DNA of 29,655 bases from Podaxis mareebaensis (GCA_018524725.1 JAEUWP010000389.1:1-29655), one strand, 5' to 3'. Counted from the stretch's first letter, positions 11,101 to 21,094 are shown. The notes: a model not told the origin generated them from the letters alone. Numbers and translations are program-made.

Positions 11101-12059
11101 CTTCTGATGGTTCTGTTCCCCTCGATCCGCAGCTCTCCGCTACTTCAGCATATTTAGTTTTCAGTTCTTCTGCATCAGATATCCTCTCCTCTTCTGTTTG
11201 CCCCTGTGGGGAAGTACTTTCCTCTGACTCCGAATCATACACTATTCGACTCGGCCTCTTTTCCTCTATCTCTCTTGCCATCTCTCATGGCTATTCTTCT
11301 ATATCCTTTTTCACAGACTCTATTTCTTCTGCCAAATTACTCTTTAACTATGGCCCCCACAGTGCTCATAAAGACGCTTTAGCAGTCATACCCCTCCTCC
11401 GAGAGTGGTTGTCCTCCTCCCCCCTCAATAATATCCACTTCTGGTCAGTCCCATCATCCGAAAAATGGTCGGTCCACTTCCAGGCACATAACCTTGCCAA
11501 ATCGTTGCGCATCCCCAACAACCCATGGTTCCCTATCTGCACCTCCCTAGGATACGTTCGTAATCATTACACCACCAAATGTCTCGCCCTATGGAGACAG
11601 AAAATGAACGTTCCAAAACATTGAGGTCATAACTGGCTTCCCCTTACCAACTCTGCGGACCAACCCTTGGAACCCAAATACACCAACAGTGGCACATGGC
11701 TCTCTTCAGGCCTTGGCATGGACCCAAATTTATGCGCACGTTTCACCCACTGCGTAACTGACCACGCGCCCATTGGCACTTTCAGACAGCGCTTCTTCCC
11801 AGGGCGCTATATCACCTCCTGCCCATGTGGTGAAGAACTCGAAACGAGGGACCATATCATCCACCACTGTCCCCGCTTCCATCGACCTTATGGAATTCGT
11901 ACGAATATCCATTGGCTCATTTCGTTTCTCCGTGAAAACCCAGCAGCATTTTCATTCGCTGACCAGATACAAGGACCAATAACATTTGAGGACTACAATA
12001 CTCGACGGCTTACTCAACGAGAGAGGCTGGCACTACATGGCGCTCCAGACGTTCACTAA
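8127..12059 (+). pseudogene. LINE-A1 ORF2, APE endonuclease / reverse transcriptase / RNase H polyprotein (two in-frame TGA)
   Basis: The ATG at 8127 (inside the ORF1 stop region, atgtctga) opens a frame to TAA 12057-12059, 1310 residues. It is interrupted only by TGA at 8847 and 11622; no frameshift is seen. APE endonuclease: ILCLQEPAF near 43, GGDFNTRSPEWD near 160, VIDLIFT near 214, SDH near 242, directly after the first stop. Reverse transcriptase: IIPKPNKPHYSTPKMFRPIV, motif A AFDVTQFFPSINH near 600, motif B GVGQGSALSPILTALYL near 650, motif C FVDDG near 685. RNase H: SSDGSVP near 993, DSESY, FFTDS, with HFQAHNLAKS at the position where many RNases H have an Asp. C-terminal finger: SCPCGEELETRDHIIHHC near 1231. 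The stop at 11622 lies between RNase H and the finger, so 8889-11624 alone would give a ~910-residue RT/RNase H. Confidence 0.93.
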
Positions 12060-12352
12060 GGGGTCTTTTCTTCACCCATTTTATTTACGCTTGCCTCTAG
12101 TTAGCTCCATCTTCTCCCCATCTCTTCATCTTCGTCTCTTTTCTCTCTCTATGTTTGATTAGCTGTACTCTATATCTCGTGTTGGTTACATCCCGATAGT
12201 TCCCTCACGCCCTTCTCCATTTCTTTTCTTTTCTTTTCTCTCTATTTCCTTCTCTTGTCTGTAGGTTTCGGCTCTTGGGACTGCTATTGCGCACCTGTTT
12301 GTAGTAGCTAGTCTATTGCAATAAATGTTGAATTAAAAAAAAAAAAAAAAAA
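12060..12352 (+). other. LINE-A1 3' UTR and poly(A)
   Basis: Pyrimidine-rich UTR ending in the conserved family tail (gggactgctattg, gtagtagctagtctattgca), AATAAA at 12320-12325 and 18 As (12335-12352). It is also the compositional edge of the window: CpGs are present up to here and all but absent afterwards. Confidence 0.85.
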
Positions 12353-12556
12353 TTGGGCAGTTAAAGATTGCCTGAGCTCCCAGGTTTCACTTTCCTGACC
12401 TTGTTCCTTATTTCCAGTGTAGCACCCTTGTTAGTAAATTATTTCATAACCTGTGTACCCTGATTACAAATCAACCCAGGGGTGCCTGTTGAGATATGGG
12501 TGATATGGTGACTTAAACTGTGGGCTTACCCAGCCAATTTATCCAAATGACAGGTA
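12353..12556. other. CpG-free unassigned sequence
   Basis: I see no coding signal. A tgtagcaccc at 12418 and ggggtgcc about 60 bp later are reminiscent of LTR termini, but I could not find a partner LTR. It flanks the LINE-A1 insertion on the right. Confidence 0.4.
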
Positions 12557-12636
12557 TTAGACAGTTAGATGGTTAGGCAGTTAGGCAGTTAGGTGGTTAG
12601 GTGGTTAGGTGGTTAGGCAGTTAGGCAGTTAGGCAG
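12557..12636 (+). repeat. 8-bp minisatellite, ten units TTAGG(CA/TG)G
   Basis: Ten exact 8-bp units without indels: ttagacag, ttagatgg, ttaggcag x2, ttaggtgg x3, ttaggcag x3. The only recurrent variable position is CA versus TG, which is what a CpG decays to on one strand or the other. The ancestral unit was therefore probably TTAGGCGG. It is not the TTAGGG telomere repeat. Confidence 0.88.
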
Positions 12637-14640
12637 TTAGCATTAGGAGGTTAGCATGAGGGTTGGGGGATGTCATTGTTGTCTCCAGATTCTGTGCATC
12701 TTTACACCTCTCCAGTTTATGCTGCCAATACCTTTCAGTGCTTTTACCAGTTTGGGCATGGATCAGAAATATTCATAACTTGCTTTCAAGTCCTTCCAAC
12801 TTGCCATGACAACACTTGCAACTATTCTTATATCCAGTAGAATGTACACTTGAATCCCATTTAAGTTTTAATTTGTTTTCAACCTTGCCATCATCTAACT
12901 ACACTTGTTTCTATTCTAGATCTAGACAAGGCCCTTTAGCTTTCACCTGTTGTAGAGAGCTTGCACCATCAGCTTCTCATATTGATCCTGTGCTTTGACC
13001 TGTACCACCACCATTTTGTGCTCCACCTGTGAGTTTGTCACTCCTTTGGATTGTGAGCTTTTCCAGACTACATCCTCACTTATCCCTTCAGCCTTGGCTT
13101 CTTTGGCTTTGGCCTTGGTCACCTTGTTGTCCACAATCTGTAGCCTCTCTTGGTGACCTCCACTGGCCCCATCCAGACTATGCTCCCTTTCTGTCAGCTG
13201 GCTTTGGGACAAGGCCACAAGTCACCTCTTCCTTTGGACAGCTCACACAACTTCCTCTGTTTCTCCCTCCCCCTCATTCTCCATGTCTGGCAGCTTATCC
13301 ACTTCACTCATCCATGCCTTGTCTTTCTCATAACTATCTTCATTGTCAGGCATATCTTTAACATCCATTTCAAAATGCTCTTGTAAGAGCAACCTTGAAC
13401 ATGGCTCTTACCACCTGCTGTTAACATCAACTCACCAATGCTGTTGCAAAGAGGTCTGCCACCCAGTCTTTTGCTGCTCCTACTTTCACCCCTGACTGCA
13501 ACAAGGCATGGAACTCTCTCAAGGCTCTTCCAGCAAAGTATTGTACCCATAATTCAAGGCCAACTTCTATCTTGCAACTGTCTGATTCATTGACTTGGTA
13601 AGGCAGTCACACATTCAGAGGAAAGGCTAATATAGACTCACCTGACATGTGGCCTGACATCTTTCAGGACTCATCTACCTGTTGACTCCTGGTACTTTAT
13701 GTACCAGATAATAGTCCTATAACTATAACTGAGGATTTGTCCAGAGTATCACTCATTCCTCAATCCTGTTCTGATTTTATAACATGAATCAATTTGTTTT
13801 CCCCATATGGTAAATCTCAATCATGAGACTTGAATATCTCATGCTACACCTCACTTGTGATCTTATCTACATACTATGTAGAAACAGTCACTCCATGGGC
13901 CTTTGCAACACATGCAAAAGAGGACAATGACTTTAGCTTGTAGAATAACACTGATATTGCCAATTGAGCATCAACTAGGACAACATGTCACTGGCAGAGT
14001 ATGTTCACTAACACACTCTCCAATGTTAGGTGCTGGTTTGAAGTCTAGTCACATCTGCCTTAGATGTTAAGCATTAAGAGTTTAGAGGCTAGTATCAGGG
14101 TGGGACAACATCATTGTCTTATAGAACATCTATGTGTCTGTGTGCCTCCTTGGAATACACTGCTAGTAGCATTCAGAACAATCAGACTTTGCCCTAAGCT
14201 GACCCTGGGCCTTCAAGTAGCTCCATCTGCCAGCACCAGACTTTTTTGCCTTTTCCCATATGCAATTTCCCCTTACACACACACTATAACTGGTAGAATG
14301 TATGCTTGAGTCTTATTATACAAAAGTACCAACATACTTCAAGGGTGAACAACAAAAGGGCTGGTGGCAGCTTGTGTATTTTACAGTCAGTGGCATGTGT
14401 GTGTTGCATATGCTAGTAAATAATCACCCACTTAGTAAGAGAGCTGGAAAATCAGAGGAATGCTGATGCCAGCTCCCCTGACATGGGATCTGGGATCCAC
14501 AAGGACTCATCCACACCTTAAATCTTGAATTTATAGACTAGACAATGCCCTGAAAACTGAGATTAAGCATGCTGAGTCTCTATTACTGAATTCCCTTACA
14601 CAAATCCCCCCTTACTTGAGATAGGACCTTTGCATCTGCC
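12637..14640. repeat. Diverged direct repeat pair (about 12640-12870 plus 13600-13720, and 14064-14560)
   Basis: Similar landmarks recur in the same order. Examples: gcattaggaggttagcatga at 12650 versus gcattaagagtttagaggct at 14070; tcattgttgtct versus tcattgtcttat; agtagaatgtacacttgaat at 12837 versus ggtagaatgtatgcttgagt at 14292; aggactcatctacc at 13668 versus aggactcatccaca at 14500. The left copy looks split by ~700 bp holding the minus-strand coiled-coil remnant. It could be a pair of old LTRs or a dispersed repeat; the alignment was by eye. Confidence 0.4.
12940..13570 (-). pseudogene. Decayed minus-strand gene, acidic and coiled-coil protein of unknown function
   Basis: I do not recognise this gene. 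Read from right to left it begins in an open stretch VGLELWVQYFAGRALREFHA and KVGAAKDWVADLFATAL, then a perfect 5' splice consensus GTGAGT. An acidic stretch follows (MDVKDMPDNEDSYEKDKAW; DKLPDMENEGEGETEEVV, then TGA). After another stop comes a charged helical part (ALSQSQLTEREHSLDG; VTKAKAKEAKAEGISEDVVW; VKAQDQYEKLMVQALY) ending at TAG near 12945. The pieces lie in different frames, so introns or indels intervene. The bias to Lys/Glu/Gln resembles coiled-coil proteins common around fungal transposons. There is no CpG in the whole interval. Confidence 0.35.
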
Positions 14641-16060
14641 ACTTAAGAAACAATTATTGGCCTCATAGCAGACCAAGCTTTACAATGCATATAGGTGCTT
14701 ACTTACCATATCAGGCAGGACATAGACATATTCACCTTGAGTGTTATTCCCTTACTTATCAGAAACCAGATACTTCAGGCACCCCATGTAGCCATCAGCA
14801 CAGTTCCTCCATACAAATATCAAGGGATATCACATAGTTCCTCCCTATATGAGCTGGCAGGGGAGGGCATGAAACTCTGTGCCTCACCAGAGGTATAACA
14901 CAGTGATCAACTACTCACAGATCAAGCAGTCTCAACAGTATATTTTCATATAGGGGTGATATGCATTATTGGGGGTCTTATAGGAGAGGGTAGAACTAGG
15001 AAAAGATACAGAGACAGAGACAGAGAATTCACTTGATGAAGTTAACACAATAAAGATTAGTGTCTAGGGTGTCCTTTGTCAACACCACTGTAGAGCCCTT
15101 TGGTGAGAATAACATCTATGTCATTAAAATATACTCATAACAATGACAAGGATCATAATGAACTCCAAGCCATTGAGCAATGAGTCTGCCACAAGTCAAA
15201 TTGTGATATGTTCCAAGTAGAGTAGGAGACACCCAATGGGGCAGGAGGTGGATGTTCTTATAGTATACTTGAAAACCATATCAGGAGCTCTCCTTATGTA
15301 TACCCCTGTCCATATCACTATGTTATGCTTCATACAACAATTAAATGACTTCATATCTCTCATTGCCACTCAGAACTACCCAGATAAACACCATGTGATG
15401 TCCTTTGGGATGTGGAAGGTCCTTGGACTGGGGAAACCCCAGTCCTACCAGCCCTAAACTCACTCTAGGGGGTCAACAGTTTTGCAGCTTCCATGTTGTT
15501 CTTGTTTCTCTCTTTCTTCTGATGCCCACCATGTTAGCAGTTCAAGTACATGGGATGCCATGCCCACCTCAGTGTTATCCACAATAATAGTCTGCTGTAA
15601 AATACCATCAGGCCATTGTTCCTTTTGTACTTTTTGTATTGGTCTTGGCTCTCACTACAGAAATTATAGTGTTCTGGAAATCATATTCATGGGACAGAGG
15701 TCATGGTTGCAGATATGCCAGCACTCCTTGTTCTGTTTGGTTGTAGAAAACATCTCACCACAGGATATGGAACCAAGGGCCATGAACTGTGTAACCACCT
15801 GTCCCCAGATGTACTCTAGAGTCCATCAGCTTAACCACCTTGCCCCTCTGCTCTCCCACCTCAGAGTATCCAATGTGGGTGGGGGACAGATCAAATCTGA
15901 TCAGATCCTGCCCTAAATTGACCCTCAGGCTTCAAATATTTTGGTCCCACATTGAAACCACTTTTTTTCTTCACATTTTGAATTCATGACACCACTGGAT
16001 AGTACAGATAGAACCAGGCTACTGTTTCGAATGTAAGAAGCCCTTTAGCAGTACAAGCCC
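14641..16060. other. CpG-free non-coding or unrecognised sequence
   Basis: No gene could be supported. The stretch holds a short GAGACA run near 15010 and a perfect hairpin at 15425-15445 (ggactgggg, loop aaa, ccccagtcc). Open frames of 60-144 codons here have no recognisable motifs and are probably fortuitous, because loss of CGA/CGN codons and TpG enrichment change stop statistics. Confidence 0.4.
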
Positions 16061-16733
16061 ACAACACAGCTGAATGAAAACCAAAAAACAGGTCTTACAG
16101 CAATTCCAAGAACCCCTACAGCAATGGGTGAGTATGTCATATGGTAGTGTACAATGACCTCCTGACAGTGGCTCCAGCTCAGTGGTAAGTATGGTGGAGG
16201 ATGAGGCCAGTGCAGTGGATGATATCCAGTAATGCAGGAGGATATTGCATACTGAAGGAATGCCTTCAGTTGAGCAGATATATTGTATTTATTTATCTAA
16301 ACAACTCCACAGCACTGAGTCATGAACAGCATGGAGTGGCATTGAATGAGGATGGTACATTGAAGGAAGCCAACAAGATACAATGGTTCAACTATCTGGA
16401 TGATGAAGTGAGTATATTCCAATTGTATTTAGAACCAATACATGTCTCATAGAATGCTTCAGGTCCCAATGTCACTGGTACATTTGTGTCTTTTTAATGT
16501 TCCCATTCCAATCCTCAGTTGCTATAGCCCCTTCAACCACCCTCCAGTTAAATGGTCAATTCTTTGGTATGCATAGCTCATTCTTTCTTTCCTACCACAA
16601 CTCATGCCTTCAAAAATCAAGAGTCAGGATAAAAGGAAGCATGATTCCATGTTGAGGTGATGATGTATCAAGGTATGTTTCATAGTCCAGACCTACAACA
16701 CTATTCCAACTTGCATAGAAACCATGACTAGGA
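16061..16733 (+). other. Possible decayed exons of an intron-containing gene
   Basis: Splice-like signals punctuate short open stretches: GTGAGT at 16131 with CTGACAG ending near 16169, and GTAAGT near 16182. An open stretch at 16318-16407 reads HEQHGVALNEDGTLKEANKI followed by QWFNYLDDE. I do not recognise the protein. It could be upstream exons of the Spt5-like gene that follows or a separate TE-associated gene. The single CpG I noticed right of 12352 lies close by, at about 16028. Confidence 0.25.
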
Positions 16734-17101
16734 AACTCATTTCTGGATCTTAAGGCAGAGGAAGATGGAGATAAGACTGAGGGTGAGGACAATGAGGAGG
16801 AGGATGGTACATACCTGGTTCAATGAATGCCTTGGTTTTTGACAAGCTGACTTCCAAAGACAACACTTTTCTGGATGATGAAGTTGATGAGCAAACCACA
16901 TATGCCAGAGGAATGTAACAGCTGGAAGACAAGACACAGACAGGCTTCTTTGACAAACTCACAGAGAAATATGTCCACCCCTTGGCCAACCCTAGGGCTT
17001 CATTGGCACAAGTTGGCTTCAATGGAGGCAGTACAGAAGAGGGAGAAGTGTCAAGACTGCCCTGGGATGGTGATTGGCCTCTTTGGGAAGTTCATGTCAA
17101 G

Positions 17102-17151
17102 GTATGTAGCTCTTACCAGTGGATTTACAGTATTGCATTAATTGTTGGCAG
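17102..17151 (+). other. Intron in the Spt5-like gene
   Basis: GTATGT...GGCAG, 50 bp, phase 0. Removing it joins WPLWEVHVK to AGHEPMLILKLF, the usual linear order at the start of an Spt5 NGN domain. The length is typical of basidiomycete introns. Confidence 0.65.
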
Positions 17152-18050
17152 GCTGGACATGAGCCTATGCTTATCCTCAAACTTTTCCAATACAGCATTC
17201 AGGGCATGCACCTGCCTGGAGAGCAACCCCATTCAATCTTCACCAACAAGGGCTTCCCTGCCTGCATCTTCATTGAAGCTCCTTCAGTAGCCACTATCAA
17301 GAAGCTGTGTGAAGGTGTGTCATATACCAACCCCCTCAAAGTCACCCCAGTTGATGTACTTGATGCAGTACATTGCCTGGCTCCATCTCATGAGAGCTAC
17401 AGGCCCCATCTGAATAGCTGGGTCCATATGTAGAAACAGGGGTATTCAGGTGATATTACATACATTCTCTATGTCCATGCTGAGATGCAGAATGTCAATG
17501 TTGTACTCCTTCCATGGATACAATACAAGGTTCAAGCCAATGAGGGTGACCTGCCTACCACCCCAGCTGCAGCTCCTCTAAACCACAAAAAGGACAAGAA
17601 GGGTGGCAAGACAATATTGACAGTATTGGGTCAAACTGGAGCCACCATAGAATACTGTTTCCACAAGTGACAGTAGGATGCTTCAGGTTTCTAGCTACTT
17701 AGAGGAGTTGAAAGTCAGCATTACTATCAAGTCAAGGCTCAACCAAATCTAGAAGAACTCATTGCATTCAGCCACTGTGTGTCCATACCCCAGAAAAGCC
17801 TGTGGAAACATTTTTGTTCTCTGGAGCTGAGGTCACTGAGGTCAGGCACCAAAGTGAAGGTCACCTTAACCCCTGATGATGCCAAGATTGGGACAATCAA
17901 GTGCATTGATCTTGACATTGCCTATGTCCACTTCCATATCACAGAGGAGTTCACTTCAGTTCTGGTCAGTTGTGTTCATCACCACTTCAGCCCCAGAGAT
18001 TGCATCCATGTTACCATAGGTGACTCCAAAGGCCTTGTTGCTTGGGTAGT

Positions 18051-18065
18051 GAGCATAGATGAAAC
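18051..18065 (+). repeat. Target-site duplication of LINE-A3, left copy
   Basis: gagcatagatgaaac, identical in all 15 positions to 19330-19344. It encodes SIDET in the Spt5-like frame. Confidence 0.93.
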
Positions 18066-19329
18066 TCTCTTCTAGTTGCTACTGATGGCTCTGTTCTGTC
18101 CAATCTGTCTCTCTCTGCCACTTCCATTTATTTAGTTTTTGGCTCCTCCCCTTCAAATATTCTTTCTTCCTCTGTTCACCCCTGTGGTGAGGTCACTTCA
18201 TCCAATGCTAAATCCTATACTCTATGTCTTGGTCTCTTTTCTGCTATTTCTCTTTCCTCTCCTCTCAATGTCTCCTCCATTGTAGTTTTCACTGACTCAA
18301 TATCTTCTGCTAAACTCTTATTTTCATACAGACCCCACAGTGCACACCAGGACTCCATCATGGTCACCCCTCTCCTCCATAACTGGCTCTCCTCCTCCCC
18401 CCTCAATCATGTCCACTTCTGGTCCATTCCTTCTTCTACCCAATGGTCTATTCACCACCAAGTACATGCCCTTGCTAAATCCCTCTATCTCTCCAACCCT
18501 AGATGACAGCCCATCTGCACATCCCTTGGGTTCATTCACAATTACTACACCCAAAAGTGTCTCTCACTCTGGCAAGAGTATATGAATGACCCATCCTACA
18601 GCAGCCACTCTTGGCTCCATCTACTCAACCCCACTGAATAACCCCTCCAACCCAAGTATGCCAAAGGTAGAACTTGGCTCAACTCACCACTTGGGTGTAA
18701 TACCCAATTATGTGTATGCTTTACCCATTGCATCACCAATCATGTGCCCATTGGTGCCTTTCAACAGTGCTTCTTCCCTGAGCACTACATCACTTCATGC
18801 CCATGCAGTGAACCACTTGAGATGCAAGAACATATACTTGATAACTACCTCCACTTCTACTACCTGGTAGGAGCCCAAGACAGCTTCTACTGGATCATTA
18901 ATTTCCTAGACCAAAACCTGGCAGCTTTCTCATTCACTAACCAGATACAAGGACCAATCACTCAGGAGGAGTTCACCACCCACTGCCTCACCCAAAGAGA
19001 GTGACTTGCACCAAATGGAGTCCTGGATGTCCACTGAAGGGGGTTTTCATCTTTATCCTTTGCCTTATAGCTAGCTCCCCCACTCCTATGCCTCTTCCAA
19101 TTCAAATTCTCTCTCTCATCTCTTTATCACATCTTGTTAAGTTAGTTTCCATTTTCTTTTTATCTCATTGTCTCTAGCATAGCTCCCCTGCTCCCTACCT
19201 CCTTCCACTTCTCTCTTGTTCCTGTCTCTCTTTTCCTATTCTCTAGTTTCAATATTGGGACTGCTATCATGCACCCATTTGTAGTAGCTAGACTATTGCA
19301 ATAAACAACAATATTAAAAAAAAAAAAAA
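18066..19329 (+). mobile_element. LINE-A3, 5'-truncated LINE-A copy (RNase H to poly(A)), CpG-free
   Basis: Only the last ~1.26 kb of a LINE-A element is present, starting inside the RNase H domain and ending with AATAAA (19300-19305) and 14 As. 5' truncation is the usual outcome of incomplete target-primed reverse transcription. Perfect 15-bp duplications flank it. Closest to LINE-A2 among copies here (SPLNHVHFWSIPSS is shared). Aligned to LINE-A2, each CpG I compared is TpG, CpA or TpA here; for example tttcgacagcgctt becomes tttcaacagtgctt. Confidence 0.93.
18072..19037 (+). pseudogene. LINE-A3 ORF2 remnant: RNase H and C-terminal finger
   Basis: One frame runs from LLVATDGSV to LDVH plus TGA at 19035-19037, 321 codons, without a frameshift, interrupted by TGA 18504, TAA 18639 and TGA 19002. 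RNase H motifs: VATDGS; SYTLCLGLFSAIS, where the Glu of DSESY is Lys (NAKSY); and VVFTDSIS. The finger reads SCPCSEPLEMQEHILDN, with the final Cys lost. The TGA at 19002 aligns with CGA (Arg) in LINE-A2, a direct CpG to TpG product. Confidence 0.9.
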
Positions 19330-19344
19330 GAGCATAGATGAAAC
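19330..19344 (+). repeat. Target-site duplication of LINE-A3, right copy
   Basis: Identical 15-base copy of 18051-18065, directly after the poly(A). The Spt5-like frame resumes from it (SIDETTYLAILHTLE). Confidence 0.93.
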
Positions 19345-20505
19345 CACCTATCTAGCAATACTTCATACTCTTGAGATCAATGTATATTGTATACTACCCC
19401 TTTCTCCTGGACATGTACTGACTCTCTTGTTCAGAGCCAAATCACCATCTCCATCCATTGCATAGAGATGGCTGAAGATGATTGTACCTTTGTTTGACAG
19501 TCTCCTCCAAGGGCAATGAAAGCAAAAGAAGACATGAAGGAACACATTTACTAGGTACTTGTCAGTATGGAGGTTCATGTGATCAAGGAGCTGTATAAAG
19601 GCCAGCAGGGCTGGGTCTGGGAGATAAACACCCATGGGCATGCTCTGGTCAGTTTTGATGGAAAGCACATTCACTCAGGCCAGCTGGTACCAGTCCTGGT
19701 AGACCAGATGCTATACTGCTCATAAGTCCCCTAATTCATAATATGGAATGGCTCTGAAAACCATCTTAGCAAACATGATGACAACTGGTACTGCCTCAAC
19801 TCCAAACATGAGCTGGAGCTTGCTGAAGATGCTCAGCACCTTGTGGCCTTGTCACTTGTTCTCATGCCCAACATATCTGAATTGGAAAAGGAGAAGTGGA
19901 CTGGTGCTCAAATGAGGACCAAGTTTGCCAAGGTCTTGGAATGAATTGATGAACAAAACAGACCACACTTGAGTGCATGGTCAGTTGATCATCAGGATAT
20001 ATGAGACAACCAGTTAGGGGTACTCAATGGAGAAATAGGTATGTGCTCATTCATTTCCTTGACCCATCTCACTGACTAGCCCATTGTAGCCCCAGGCCAC
20101 TGGCTCTGTTGGCTCAGTGGGATAATCAGAGTGTGTGACAAAGTATACCTCTGGGTGACAGAATGAGCAAAGGATTAGATTGGGACTGGGTATTGGATAG
20201 GAAGAGATGGCTATTTTACTGGCATTGAGGGTGATTACATCAAGATCATGACACCAATGTTGGACAGGGGTGAGTATATACTCCAGGTTCTTTATCAGCT
20301 AGTTGAGCTGCATTCACCAATACACCTGGGCACTACAGTGATAATCCTCCAAGATGGTGACCTATTCAGCCAGATCATGATGGTAAGCAGCTATTGCATC
20401 AAGGTGTGCAAGGTCCAGCCTCTAAGGCCAGGGCCCAAGAAGCCAGTATCTATTCCCACCAAATACCTTGCAGACTTTAGCAGGGCTCTGCCAAACCACA
20501 GGTGA
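19345..20505 (+). pseudogene. Spt5-like protein, C-terminal part after the LINE-A3 insertion (broken)
   Basis: Continuation of the gene at 16734-18065. The frame carries on from the duplication as TYLAILHTLEINVYC and then decays. At 19567-19700 a clear KOW-like unit reads EVHVIKELYKGQQGWVWEIN followed by HGHALVSFDGKHIHSGQLVP. This resembles the late KOW repeats of Spt5 (VxIxKGPYKGYxG, then a basic strand). Further pieces, LELAEDAQHLVALSLVLMPN near 19815 and GDYIKIMTPMLDRGEY near 20231, look coding but I cannot place them. An exon-like end with GTGAGT follows near 20502. Stops and frame changes rule out a working protein. Confidence 0.45.
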
Positions 20506-21013
20506 GTAAATTCATTCAGTTCCTGTCCTGATATCATCTCAATCCCAAGTTCTTCTAGATCATAGTCATTCTATTCCTCTGTTGCTGATGAGTTGAGATA
20601 GTGTGCCCTCCCTTTTTTCACTGACCCACAGTGACTTTCTTTGGTATTGAAACCTATGGTGGCTGTCCCTATATCTTGCTCACATTTCTATACACTTCAT
20701 AATTACCTGTTGTTACTTGTACTTGAAGTATCACAAGTCTGAATGGGGGTGACTACAATGAAGAACATCAAGGTTTGTTCATGAAAAGCATGTATTCTCA
20801 AATTTTGCCATTGGGGGTTTCACAAGTGAGACTGGATTCTGATGCTGAAGAAAACAAAGCCAGATTTCCAAGATCCCTTGTTCACTATGTCTGCCACACA
20901 AGTCAACCTGCAGCACCTGGCACATAGCACAGTCTTCTTCTCTGCCTTTTCACCTGTGGGTTTCTTCATACTTCATATACATAATGAATGATTATGTTCA
21001 TTCTTGTCTGCAG
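20506..21013. other. Unassigned CpG-free sequence
   Basis: Probably introns or decayed exons of the preceding gene. A short open stretch near 20850 reads DAEENKARFPRSLVHYVCH but has no recognisable family. A 3' splice-like signal (tgtctgcag) ends at 21013. Confidence 0.3.
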
Positions 21014-21094
21014 ACACTGAATATTCTCACCACAGAACCCCTACTTTTTGATTCTGATCCTGAAGCTCAATTTGCACTCCTGCATGACCAAACT
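21014..21094 (+). other. Exon-like open stretch truncated by a LINE-A tail
   Basis: After the splice-like cag the frame reads TLNILTTEPLLFDSDPEAQF and continues ALLHDQ, which has normal coding character, then runs into the LINE-A tail. It may be the last visible exon of the Spt5-like gene or another host gene. No family assigned. Confidence 0.3.

Larger units (their letters stand above)
1..12352 (+). mobile_element. LINE-A1, Tad1-like non-LTR retrotransposon (5' end outside window, interrupted)
   Basis: This is a non-LTR retrotransposon copying itself by target-primed reverse transcription. The window starts inside its ORF1. ORF1 runs to 1079, is interrupted by LINE-A2 (1080-7996) and resumes at 8012. 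ORF2 (endonuclease, reverse transcriptase, RNase H) spans 8127-12059, followed by a 3' UTR with AATAAA at 12320-12325 and an 18-nt poly(A) ending at 12352. The two-ORF layout, ORF1 zinc knuckles, APE-type endonuclease and C-terminal RNase H fit fungal Tad1-clade LINEs; the clade name is my inference. The left target-site duplication lies outside the window, so the right one cannot be identified. CpG density is intermediate: lower than in LINE-A2, far higher than in anything right of 12352. Confidence 0.9.
16734..18065 (+). pseudogene. Spt5-like protein, N-terminal part: acidic region, NGN-like domain and KOW motifs (broken)
   Basis: Spt5 is a transcription elongation factor that rides RNA polymerase II through its NGN and KOW domains. 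Visible order: acidic segment FLDLKAEEDGDKTEGEDNEE; FLDDEVDE; then WPLWEVHVK, an intron (17102-17151) and AGHEPMLILKLFQYSIQG. Next GFPACIFIEAPSVATIKKL, which matches the NGN core (PGxIYVEA with an alpha helix), and a KOW-like block SWVHM-stop-KQGYSGDITYIL. Further along are SGTKVKVTLTPDDAKIGTI and a second KOW-like block DCIHVTIGDSKGLVAWVV. Stops at about 16916, 17431 and 17668 and frame changes make it non-functional. LINE-A3 interrupts it after SIDET. Diverged Spt5-like genes tied to mobile DNA, rather than the essential SPT5, are my best reading. Confidence 0.6.

Noticed and set aside
1171..12059. Alternative genetic code with TGA as an amino acid
   Set aside because: Aligned residues at the TGA positions differ from site to site, and TGA also serves as the terminal stop of LINE-A2 ORF2 and LINE-A1 ORF1. 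Kept only as a readthrough or decay question.
12335..12367. Right target-site duplication of LINE-A1 (attgggcagttaaag)
   Set aside because: The left end of LINE-A1 is outside the window, so no partner can be compared.
15008..15030. gagaca microsatellite
   Set aside because: Only about three imperfect units; not noteworthy.
12816..15916. Plus-strand open frames of 60-144 codons as genes
   Set aside because: No recognisable motifs, mostly without plausible starts, low-complexity or antisense to the coiled-coil remnant; CpG loss alters stop frequency and makes chance ORFs likely.
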